This document shows, piece after piece, positions 10,614-21,870 of a DNA stretch of 64,000 bases; the stretch's first letter is position 1, and every line of letters begins with the position of its first letter. Position numbers and translations under genes: made by a program. The notes beneath the pieces are model-generated. The model was not told the DNA's origin and did not search any database. It saw only the letters and a program-made list of their open reading frames with translations. This stretch comes from Vesta saturnalis (lineage: Eukaryota; Arthropoda; Insecta; Coleoptera; Lampyridae), in assembly GCA_036346205.1 (NCBI GenBank), contig JARFJB010000384.1, forward strand, positions 67,001-131,000, read 5' to 3'.

Positions 10614-11950
10614 TAATTAACAAAGTATACTTAATAGACAAAGGCATTTCTCTATCCAACAGATTGTACATCTACACATTATTTTCAAAGTTTATACAAT
10701 CTAGAATAGATTAAAAAGAAAACAGTTTTTCTTTTAAAATCATTCAAAGTTCAGTTTATATATCTCATAAAATAATTGAATTATAACACAAGTGACTATA
10801 GCACTAACAATAATTTCATACCTTTTGAATATGTATAGAAATTAAATATATGACTATCAAAGTTAAACATTCGGAAATAGCATATTTACAAACTAAAAGT
10901 CTGCAAAGCACAGAGACTACTCTTATGAATGCACAATATTAAATAAATATTAAAGTTCCTTCATTTCAACAAGTGGTAAATATTATATAATGAACCCAGG
11001 ATATACAAATTATACAATTTAATTCTAAACGAATAGAACAATAAGGAAAAGATCGGTATAACCTGGCAGTAAAACGAAATAACAGATAAAATCGACTAGC
11101 CAGCGGTCGGGGTGGATAAGATGTAATAAATTTCACGCACAATAGGATAGTTTACCACGCCAAGTCAAAATAGGGGTTGAAATCGTCATAAAACCGGAAA
11201 CGGGCGCCAGAGTATTTGAAATGCCAGAATAGAGGATGAAATGCCTAATTAAAATAGTTCACAGCTCGCTCAAAATACTCAAATAACTTGCCTATACGTA
11301 ATCTCCGCAGGTGGCTCTAGGACCAGCAGATCTTCTCCAACCTGAAAGGCTTCAAAACAAATATTTTCACGCTTAACTAAAATAATAGCATACCGCAAAA
11401 ATCAATTACTTCTTTGATAATCAATCACTAATCTCTAGTCACGTTACGTTAATCCAAAATACTCAATATGTAAAATAATTTCACTTCATCAAACAAACAA
11501 AAAATGAAATAAAAAACGCTTCAATTCTGTACACAATCGTTTGAAATCGAATTCCTCAGACTACAAGTAATTATGCTCAATTCATAAAAAAATAATGCAA
11601 TGATTCATCGGCCTATAAATGTACGTTATAGTTAAATAATCACTTGAAAAGCTTTCGGCCGTAATTGTTTTTATTCAAATTAAACTCAATATAGTGACGT
11701 TAATTCGAAGAGCAAATAAAAAAATAAACATTAAACATGCGTGGCGTCAGATGCTGTGTAATAATAGGTTCACATTAAAAAAACAAGTCGAAAAACCTAA
11801 ATATATGTAATGTAAAAACAACAAATAAAAAAACAAATCAGAACCATCGAATTGTCAATACAGATATTATGATCTTATCACCTAGGTTATCTCTTACTGG
11901 TGAAGCGAACTAGCTCACGATGACCTCTATTAAAATTTACTACAAAACTG

Positions 11951-13745
11951 ATTTAATCCGAATGAATAAATGATTATTTTTCTACAACTAAATAATTAAA
12001 TTGCGTGCTGAAAATGTAGTCATCACACACAATTTCGATGTAAATTCATCAGTTTAAAACAAGAATAAAAAAACACCTTCAAATAAATTTAGATAATGAA
12101 AATACGGATGGATACGTCTATATTGAAATTTTAACGGTAGAAATAAAGAAAAGTTAATCTTCAAAAAACAAACGTATTCAACACACAAACACATAACAAA
12201 AATAATACCAATGACACCATAAATTTATTAGCATTCGTCATCCATCACAATAAAAAACACAGAAATGTTAATTTAAATTGAGGTGCCCTTTTGTTACACA
12301 AAATCTGGAATTGACCTGCAGGAGAACCTCGGCTATAGGGTTAATATTGACAAGACGCTCGCAGCCTCCTTTTCAATTCTGGGAATATCGGCCTCTCTTT
12401 CAACTCGCGTTGTGATGAAATTTCAATCCAGCGTGTGTACACTAATAATTATATTAGCACGAAGAGTTACTTTAATTTATTCTAGTTAACTATCCACAAA
12501 AGCCGGTTTATTTACAGCGCGTTACTGATTATCTTTACTCAGGTACAAATTCTGAATAATTCTTAATATTTTTAAATTACGAAAAACTTTATCTTATTTA
12601 CGGCAGGTTATTTGTTTAATAGCGCACTGTGAAAATGTTTCTAACCCTGTAACGAACGTTGTATTTTTCCGCAAAATAAAAGCAAAACCTTCTCCAGAGT
12701 ATAGCGAGAGTACTTGGTACTTAATCACTCAACGCCGTTCTAGATCTCGACATATCCCTAAGGATTAACTGTACGTAACGATAAATTGGTATCGTGAAGG
12801 TTGAACAATTATTTGGTCCCTTATTGGAATTTGTGAAGTGATTGGACACTTTGTAACGACAGTTCCTTCAACACGGACCTGGTTCAACTTCGTTTTGCGG
12901 TCAACTTCGCCAGCTTAACGATAACTGTACTCTGCTAAGCCTATACAACTACTGCTACTACAAATAATTTCATTTGCGGCCACATTGGGTTTTTTTAACT
13001 CCTTCCACTCTAATAATCCAAAAAACTTAAATTTTCCACCTACGCGCATTCACGAACCCACACTCGAAAATGATCGGGAGAGATTGAACTGTCAGCAAGC
13101 CTACTTCTACTCGAAACCTTACCTAAGTAATTTGATATATGGTTACTTGGAATTCTTTGTTTTAAAACCAAACTCTTATCAACATAAATGGTGCCTATCT
13201 GGCGGCTAACTAAAACTTTTGCAAAAGATGTACCATACAACGTAATATTTGAATACGTTCTTTAATTTAATTTTTTATATGATGCAATCCCAACGTGATT
13301 TAAATTAAATTTCTCCAATTTAAAATACGAAAGCATTTATTTCTACAAAACTGTCCTTATTTAGAAGACACTAACGAATATTTCCCCACACTCTAGTAAA
13401 AGGGTTTTCCTAAATATCAATACCAAAATGTAAATCACCTTTTCCTCTTTAAACTTCCATCTTACGTTGATCAACAACAAAAACTTCATTTTCGTTTTAG
13501 AAAATACAAAAAAAATTCATAAATCTTTCAAATACGTGAACAAAAAAATAAAACGTTGCAATAGAAAAGCTTCTTCCAATCATTAATGCGTTCTTACTTC
13601 CAATTACGAGAACCTATACTATATTCAAGATGTTCGGTACCAACCAATAATTTAAAATTCGAAAATTATCGGCAAATCTGTGATAAATCATGGATACATG
13701 ACAAAGAATAAAATTAGTTAGTTAGTCAGTATCCATGCCTAAAAC
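11951..13745. other. AT-rich DNA without recognisable gene
   Basis: No motif-bearing frame on either strand. Short frames (12,283-12,489 plus; 12,985-13,209 plus; 13,240-13,040 minus) overlap antisense to one another or lack any family signature. Confidence 0.5.
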
Positions 13746-14405
13746 ACTTACTGCTCATCACCACTGATCTCACTTATCTTAGTTATCACCCGCCTCTTGT
13801 CATCTGCCACTACCAAAATTCGGCCATCTACAATCCATACATTGCGAATGCCATATTTAGCAATACACGATTGTAACAGTTTGTATCGTTGAATAGTTAA
13901 GTCTTCTTTTACTATAAAACCGGTTTTTTGAGTAATTTTTTATTCTTATAGACTTATAGGCTTTCTTCCTGTACATACAAAATTTTACCAGTATGTCTCT
14001 CGGTTTATTATTACTAGACTTACGGCCTACACAATGAGAACGGTCGATATCATTGATCTTCAAGGAAATATTAAGCTGGTTATTTATTAAGGTTGTGATC
14101 ACCTCATCAGTGTTTTCGTTTTCATATTCTTGAATGCCAAAAATACGGATACTGTTGCGTCTTGTGTACTGCTCCAGATCATCCATTTTTTACTCTAGAG
14201 CGATGACCTTTTGTCTGTGTGACTGTTAATGAGCTATGCACAGTTTGAACAGAATTGTTAAAAAACTACAATTTTTCAAGTTTCTCTTTCATTTTCTTTA
14301 GATGTTGCTTTAATAAATCTGAAAGGGATGCTTCTACATCTGAACCTACACTCGATCATCCTACAGCGAATTCTGATCTAGTTTTAGAATTAGACATTGC
14401 CACGA
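13746..14405 (-). pseudogene. LINE ORF1 remnant (RRM/L1 ORF1p-like)
   Basis: A start at about 14,405 gives MSNSKTRSEF..., a DVEASLSDLLKQHLKKMKEK coiled segment, then breaks. The frame 14,186-13,857 carries DDLEQYTRRNSIRIFGIQEY, DIDRSHCVGRKSSNNKPRDI and LVKFCMYRKK, the RNA-binding core of L1-type ORF1 proteins. After a frameshift the usual ending CIAKYGIRNVWIVDGRILV is readable to about 13,760. It lies 3.1 kb upstream of LINE B on the same strand. It could be LINE B's own ORF1 separated by an insertion, or another LINE's fragment; I favour the latter slightly. Such proteins chaperone LINE RNA. Confidence 0.75.
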
Positions 14406-14531
14406 ATAAGTTGATATGGAACTGCTATAAACACTGTATAGTTTATGTATAAATTTTAATGCTTGAAAATATTGAAATCTATCCTTAGTCACTGAATAAC
14501 TAATTTAGGTGTTAATTCAAAGCTTAAAATA

Positions 14532-15170
14532 CAGGGTGCGGCATTAGTGCGTTGAAGTACGATATATCCGTTATTAAAGGAGATATCAAAAAGTTATTTA
14601 CAAAAATTATAGGTAACTTCAAACTTCTCATTATAAAATTATTTTCATATTTACAGAGTGTTACATATTACCAGGGTGAACCAAACATACTTTTTTTTTA
14701 ATGGGACACTATATATTACTTCAAATTTAGATTAAGCTCAGCTCCCCCTTCTTCCAATATAGGGTTTCACTGCGTTTTACAGGTTATTTCAAAAGTTATG
14801 GTCAATTATACACGAAAATCATTCTCATTTCAACGTCCTGCACACCCTAGACAGAACAACCTAGCAATACTTTTTTACAGGCATAACTTTTTAACATTAG
14901 TACAGCGTTAAGAGGAAGTGCTATTTCTTTATTATTGCACCAATTGAATACAGAGCGAGCCAAATCTCAACCACACTATTTTGTCAATTTTTTCAAATGA
15001 ATTACCCTGTACTTTAATTTAAAAAGTGAAAATACACTTTATGTTTTTTCATTTTTATTAAGCACTACCTATAGTTAAAATCGTTAATTTCTGAGATGTT
15101 TTCAATTTAATAACAGCAAGAGATTTTTTTTTTTAATTTCTATTGTAACAAGTTAGCCGTGAACAAATAA
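14532..15170. repeat. Left terminal inverted repeat of the mariner-like element
   Basis: Reverse-complement matches to 16,357-17,388 are easily followed: TTATTAAAGGAGATAT, GGTGAACCAA, GAGCGAG, AAAGTGAAAATACACTTTAT and ACAAGTTAGCCGTGAACAAA at the inner edge. Identity is roughly 80-85% by eye. Confidence 0.9.
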
Positions 15171-15213
15171 AAGTGTGACAAATTATTATAAAAAATTCAA
15201 AAAACTTCTGTTA

Positions 15214-16255
15214 TTAAGAATAATAAATGTTCAAAATGTCCACCGAAAACATCAATACAGATTGCAATCGATCTTCAAATTCTCGACTGACATTTCTTAC
15301 GTTAATACTCTGGAATGCTTCCCGTATTCTATTCTTCATATCATCTTGTGTGGTTGGAGGTGTTTGATACACACGGTTTTTCACATAACCCCACTTGAAG
15401 CAATCAATTTTACTTAACTCTGGTGAACGAGCTGGCCATGCAATGGATCCTCTTCTTCTCACCCATCTTCCAGGAAAATGGGTATTAAGATGATTACGAA
15501 TTAATCTAATGTAATGTACCGGAGTTCCATCATGTAACAACCACATTCTTTGACGAATGTTAAGAGGAAAGTTTACCAGCAGTAATGGTAAATCATTTTC
15601 TAAAAAGTCCAAATAAACCTGACCATTCACTGTTCCATCAAAAAAATGTGGTCCAATTACGTGATTTCCAACTATACCACCCCAAATATTCAAAGACCAC
15701 CTAATTTGCCTATGAATTGGTATAAGATGGGGATTACTAATGGAAATTGTGTCTATTCACAGTTTCATTTTTATGAAACGTGGCTTCTTCCCCAAACAGG
15801 ACAAAATCAAAGAAATCCGCCTGATTGTGGATTTGTTGTTGAGCCTATTCATAAAAAGCAGCCCTTCTGGGATAGTCATCTTCGAGTAATGCTTGATGCA
15901 ACTGGATATGGTATGGATACATCTTATTTTTACGCAGTATTCTTCGGACGGACCTGTCACTAATATCATGCTGACGAGAGATTTCACGTGTACTAGCATG
16001 TGGATTATGCGTAACTTCAAGCATCACGTTAAATTCATTTTCCTCGTTAAGTACAGGTTTTGTCCTTTCCTTTTTTTCATAAACTACTGAACCCGTACGA
16101 TTAAAACGATATACTAACCTTTCCAACGTTATTTTCTCGGGTTGTCTTCGTGCGGGATATCTCTCTTTGTAAATTCTTTGTGCTAATAAACAATTTTTAA
16201 TACATTCTCCCAGTACCCATATCATGTCTGTTAATTCCTCAATATGAAAGTTCAT
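15214..16255 (-). pseudogene. Mariner-like transposase, inactivated
   Basis: The ATG at 16,255 opens an N-terminal helix-turn-helix of the DUF4817 style (MIWVLGECIKNCLLAQRIYK, then ARRQPEKITLERLVYRF and TGSVVYEKK). A second DNA-binding part follows (HNPHASTREISRQHDISDRS). This frame ends at 15,845. After a frameshift or stop the catalytic core begins DFFDFVLFGEEATFHKNETV with stops after NRHNFH. It resumes at 15,693 with NIWGGIVGNHVIGPHFFDGT, RMWLLHDGTPVHY, FPGRWVRRRGSIAWPARSPE and LSKIDCFKWGY, running to 15,214. Relatives have (S/T)DEATF at the first acidic catalytic position; here it is GEEATF. The second (HDG) and third (ID) aspartates remain. Confidence 0.88.
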
Positions 16256-16356
16256 TTCAAACAGTATTTAAGTGTTTCCAAATTAATAAGCACTACACAA
16301 TCTCAAAGAAGTTTGTTAAATGACAAGCTACTAATTATTACTGAATAATATCTATC

Positions 16357-17388
16357 TGTCATTTGTTCACGGCTAACTTGTTATAATAGAAATTGTTAAA
16401 TAAATCTCTTTCTGTTATTAAACTGAGAATATAATTCACATATCACATGGTACATTTTTGATTACTTTCATTGGTTAAAATACAAAAACAAAATCGCAGA
16501 ATAGGCTATCAAATCGGTGATAATTTTATCACCGCATGTTGACTGTCACATGCTTTTAATGAATAAAATAGTTTACTGTCAAAGTGGCAAAAAGTTTCAA
16601 ATAAATAAATAATTGTATTATTATCTTGCAACTGTAATATTTACTATCAAAGTGACATCGTTTAAAATTGTAAACTTTAAAAAATATACTTTCTATTAAC
16701 GTTCATTATATTCTCTTAGCAAATATAACACGTGTTTTGATTAATAATCGATGATACCACTCGTTAAACCCTGTAGAAATTTTCAATTTTAACTCGAGCT
16801 ATCACCGATGATAATCATAACACTAGTTATATTATCCCTGAAAATATCTCAGAAATGATCGATTTTAGCTATAGCAGTGCTTAATAAAAATGAAAGAACA
16901 TAAAGTGTATTTTCACTTTTTAAAATAAGATATAGGGTGATTCATTTGAAAAAATTGACAAAATCAAGTGTTCGAGTTTTGCCTCGCTCTATATTCAGTT
17001 AGTATAATAATAAAGAAATAGCACGTAAATAAAATTATGCCTGGAAAAAATTATTGTTAGGTTGTTCTGTTTAGGGTATACAGGACGTTGAACTGAGAAT
17101 GATTTTCGTGTACAATTGACCATAACGTTTGAAATACCCTATATAACATAACAAAACCCTATATTGGAAATATGGGGGAGATGAGCTTAATCTAAATTTG
17201 AAATAATATATAGGGTGTCGCATTTAAACAAAATTGGTTGGTTCACCCTGGTAATATGTAACACCCTATAAATACGAAAATAATTTTATGTGAAGTTTGA
17301 AGTTGACTATAATTTCGTAAATAACTTTTTTTAATATCTCCTTTAATAACGGATATATCGTACTTCGACGCACTAATGCCGCACCCTG
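16357..17388. repeat. Right terminal inverted repeat with nested segment
   Basis: This is the mirror of 14,532-15,170. Collinearity is broken once: after ...TGTTATTAAACTGAGAAT (ending about 16,430) and before GAAAATATCTCAGAAATGAT (from about 16,840). The inner edge TTTGTTCACGGCTAACTTGT at about 16,360-16,379 pairs with 15,151-15,171. Confidence 0.85.
16431..16838. mobile_element. Probable 0.4-kb nested insertion in right inverted repeat
   Basis: This segment has no counterpart in the left arm although both flanks do. It contains its own inverted pieces (TATCAAATCGGTGATAATTTTA at about 16,508 and GCTATCACCGATGATAATCA at about 16,799) and no open frame. It is probably a small non-autonomous DNA element; the exact ends and target duplication were not resolved. 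Confidence 0.5.
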
Positions 17389-17911
17389 TATCTAATAATT
17401 AAAGAAAGCAATACTATTATGATCGATTTATACCACTTTTCAGTTTTAAACACCTTGAGTATACAGTAAATAGTTAACTTAAATGAACACCACACAAAAC
17501 GTCTACTCACTCGTACAAAGCCATTAGAACAATATCCATAACAGAAAAATACGTAACTCCGTTTTTATTAAAAAAAGTAAAAAAACCGCTGCAAATTGTA
17601 CCAATACTTCCACATTAAAAAATCGGAAAAAACGGTTTTTTAAATTGACAGTTTTTTGCTAATATCTTGTAAACCACTTGTACAGAAAAATTACAGGAAC
17701 AAAAAATACTCACAATTATATTACTAATTACATATTAAAAGGGACAAAATCTAAAAGATAAAAATTTGCAAAGGGGATACTTATCCCCTAATTTTACTCC
17801 TTTCACCATACCCTACTGACACAAAAAACAATCAGTCGCGTTGGGTAGTTGACAACTATATGTGCGCCAAATTTCAAGTTGATATGTTAAGTCCTTCGAA
17901 AGTTATAGAAT

Positions 17912-17940
17912 ACACACACACGCACGCACGCGCGTACGCC

Positions 17941-17972
<32 letters not shown>

Positions 17973-19845
17973 GGTACGCACGCACGCAACCCACCACCAC
18001 AACACACAACACACACACACTCACACACAACCACATCACACAACACACACACACTCACACACCACAACACACACTCACATCAACACTCACACACTCACAC
18101 ACTCACAAACAACCAATAACATACACACACTCACACATCACACACTCACACACTACTCAACACACTCACACACTCACACACTCACACAACACTCACACTC
18201 ACACACTCACATCACTCACACACACTCACACACTCACACACTCACAAAACACATCACAATCACACTCACACATCACACACTCACACAAACAACTCACACA
18301 TCACAAATACCTACACACACTCACATCAAACACACTCACACACTCAATCAAACACTCACACTCACACACTCACAAAACACACACTCACACACATCACACA
18401 CACACTCACACACACACTCACACACACTACACACTCCACACACTCACACACTCACACACTCACACACTCACACATCACACATAACACATAACACTCACAC
18501 ACTCACCCACACACACACACTACACACACAACACACACACTCACATCACACACACCACTCACACCACACACTCACACACTCACACACCACACACATCACA
18601 CACTCACAATCACAACATCACACCACACTCACACATCACATCACACACACATCAACACTCCACATCCACTCACACACCACAAAACACTCACACATCACAC
18701 ACACACTCACACTCAACAACACCCACACATCACACACCATCACTCACACACTACACACCATCTTACACTCACACATCACATCACATACACACTACACCAC
18801 ACATCACACACTCACACTCACAACACTACCACACACTCACACACTCACACAACATCACACATACACATCAACACAACACACACACACACACTCAACACAC
18901 ATCACAACATACACACACATACTCCACACACACACACCTCACACACACACACACAACACACACTCACACATCACACACTCACACACTCACACACTCTCAC
19001 AATACATCACACATACACACCACACACACATCACACACTCACACACACACCACATCACACCACACACACCACAATCACACACTCCACACAACACACTCAC
19101 ACACTCACACACACACACACACACACCAACACACATCACACAACACACATCACACACACACACAAAACATCACAGCATCACATCACACTCAAACTCACAG
19201 CTCAAAACAACTCACAAACAAACAACTCACACATCAACTCACACACATCACACAACACACTACACATCACACATCACACACCACACACACACAATCACGA
19301 CACTACAAACAATATACACATCCACACATCACACACTACATCCACCACTACCACACTCCACACACTCCACACATCCACACACTCACCACACACTCACAAC
19401 ACTCACACACACACACTCACACACTACACACTCACACACTACACACTCACACCACTAACACTCACACAACTCACACCTACACACATCACACATCGACATC
19501 ACACACTCACACACACAGCACAACACACTACATCACCACACCACCACACACCACACACCACACACACACCTCACACATCACACTCACACACACACTGCAC
19601 ACTCACACACTCACACACCACACACACACACACTCACAACACACACTCACCACACTCACACACTCACACATCAACTCACACATGCACCTACACACACCAC
19701 CACCACCACAAATACCTCAACACATTCGTCACACATACAACACAATATACTACACACACACACTACACATTCACACATCACACACTCACACACAACACCA
19801 CACACACACAACACAACACATCACACTCACACACTCACACAGGAA
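17912..19845. repeat. (ACACACTC)n octamer microsatellite
   Basis: It starts with (ACGC)n and then settles into eight-base ACACACTC units with frequent one- or two-base slips, plus runs of plain (AC)n. The 532-codon frame across it (His/Thr/Ser only) is an artefact of an 8-bp repeat cycling through all frames. Confidence 0.95.
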
Positions 19846-20095
19846 AAAAAGGGTTTCTTAAAGTGACAGTTTTTTGCTAATATCTTGTAAACCACATGTG
19901 GTACAGAAAAATTACAGGAAAAAAAATACTCACAATTATATTACTAATTACATATTAAAAGGAACTTACCCCCCAATTTTACTCCTTTCACCATACCCTA
20001 CTGACAAAAACCAATCAGTCGCGTTGGGTAGTTGACATCTATATGTGCGCCAAATTTCAAGTTGATATGTTAAGTCCTTCGAAAGTTATATAATA

Positions 20096-21055
20096 CACGT
20101 ACACACGCACGCACGCACGCGCACACACGCACGCGCGCGCACGCACGCACACGCACGCACGCACGCTACCACGCACACGACACACGCCACACGCACACAC
20201 ACACCACACTCACACACAAACAATCACACACACTCACACACACTACACACACACACCTCACACACACTCACACACCACACACAGCACAGCACGCACGCAC
20301 GCACGCACACGCACGCACGCACACACACGCACGCACGCACAACAACCACCCATAATTCGTATACAATATTAAAAAGCAAACACATCACACACACACACCA
20401 CACACACACACACAACACACACACACACATCACACATCACACACATCACACACACTCAACACAATCACTCACTAACACTCACCACTCACACTAAACACTC
20501 ACACACTCACACTAACACACCAACTCACAACACACACACACACACTCACACACATCACAACACTCTACACACTCACACTCACACACATACACTAAAACAC
20601 TACACACTCACACACACCACATACACAACAAACACACACAACATACACACTATACTCACACACACACATCACAATCTCACACACTCACACAACACACACA
20701 CACACTAACACACACTCACACACTACACACTCACACACTACACTCACACACTCACAAACACACTCACACACTCACACACTCACACACTCAAACACACACT
20801 CACATAACACAACAAACACACACACTACACACCACACACACCACACTACTCACACACACACACACACTCACACACTCACACACACACACTACACACCCAC
20901 ACATCACAACACACAACATACACACCACACACACACACACACACAAACACTCACACAATACAACTCACACCAAATCAATAATACATCTCAATACTTAACA
21001 CTCACACTCACACACTACAATCACAACCACACACACACCACATATATACACTCAT
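20096..21055. repeat. AC-rich microsatellite, second array
   Basis: It begins (ACGC)n/(AC)n, like the first array, with a non-repeat island at about 20,340-20,385, then ACACACTC-type and (AC)n units with many slips. Confidence 0.92.
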
Positions 21056-21299
21056 ATCACAGGAACAAAATTTTCAAAGCTAATTTCTCTACATACTTGC
21101 AAACCACAGTGGTACAACAAATTACAGGAAAATAAATCTCACAATTATATTACACACTACATAAACAACAATCAACAATAAAATTGCAACCAGGGAACTC
21201 AACATTTTACCACTTTCACACACCCACAAGCACACACGAACACCACACAGCCTTGGGCATTACACCACAGCACCAATCATCACAGTTGAATAGGCCCAG

Positions 21300-21870
21300 T
21301 TATAATGACACGTACATACGCACCACGCACTGTAACACGCACGCAGCGCGCTACACGACACTACACGACACAACGCACACGCACACACGCACAACGCACA
21401 CACGCAACGACACACGCAAACGCACAAACAGCACACGCACACCACGCACCACACCACGCACACGCCACGCACACACACGCACACACGCACGACGCACACA
21501 CGCACACACGCACACGCACACGCACCACGCACACACGCACACGCACACGCAGCACACGCAAACACGCACGCACACGCACACACGCAGCACGCACCACAAC
21601 GACACGCACAACACGCACACACGCACACGCAACGCACGCACGCACGCACACACGCACACACGCACACACGCACGCAACGCACGCACACCACGCACGCACA
21701 CACGAACACGACACAGCACAACACGAACGCGCACCACGCACACACGCACACGTCACAACACTCACCTACTGCACTAAGAGTCAATCGCAAACGACGCACG
21801 CACTACGCACGCACGCACGCACACGCGCGCACGCACGCACACACGCACAGCATTAACCAACCACCAACAT
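21300..21870. repeat. (ACGC)/(ACAC) microsatellite, third array
   Basis: Irregular ACGC, ACACGC and ACACACGC units. Overlapping frames on both strands encode only Thr/His/Arg or Val/Cys/Arg residues and are not genes. Confidence 0.92.

Larger units (their letters stand above)
7840..11950 (-). mobile_element. CR1/Daphne-like LINE (LINE B), decayed
   Basis: Read on the minus strand it carries endonuclease (10,613-10,056), a linker, reverse transcriptase (9,198-8,539) and a C-terminal tail (to 8,038). It ends in a (ATT)n-type tail at about 7,825-7,845 after an untranslated segment with GCCCCGCGGG. Sequence from about 11,040 to 11,950 matches the repeat at 1-655 in opposite orientation and is treated as its 5' region. 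The exact 5' end and any target duplication were not found. The clade comes from RT motif style (RPISILLVLSKILEKAVHEQ, GVPQG...LLFLIYTVDL) and is tentative among CR1, Daphne and Kiri. Confidence 0.75.
14532..17388 (-). mobile_element. Tc1/mariner-superfamily element with long terminal inverted repeats
   Basis: Both ends read CAGGGTGCGGCATTAGTGCG (allowing one transition) and are flanked by TA at 14,530-14,531 and 17,389-17,390. The inverted repeats extend about 640 bp inward on the left (14,532-15,170) and about 1.03 kb on the right (16,357-17,388). The right arm is longer because of an extra segment at about 16,431-16,838. One broken transposase gene lies between the arms, on the minus strand. 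Confidence 0.9.
17561..21870. repeat. Higher-order tandem repeat: 250-bp segment plus AC-octamer array, three copies
   Basis: A unique-sequence segment recurs in direct orientation at about 17,640-17,915, 19,858-20,105 and 21,060-21,310. Landmarks are GACAGTTTTTTGCTAATATC, TTGTAAACCAC, ACTCACAATTATATTACTAA, TCAGTCGCGTTGGGTAGTTG and GTGCGCCAAATTTCAAGTTG. Each copy runs directly into an AC-rich microsatellite of about 1.9, 0.95 and 0.55 kb. Copies 1 and 2 are nearly identical, except that copy 2 lacks about 30 bp. Copy 3 is heavily altered. Any apparent long reading frame here is low-complexity. Confidence 0.9.

Noticed and set aside
17860..19458. 532-codon His/Thr frame
   Set aside because: Artefact of the ACACACTC octamer array; non-repeat part is only the preceding 250-bp segment.
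21184..21856. Arg/Thr/His-rich frames resembling a basic protein
   Set aside because: Low-complexity AC/GC tetramer array open in all frames.
17912..21870. CRISPR array
   Set aside because: Repeats are simple tandem microsatellite units with no unique spacers, and the window is eukaryotic.
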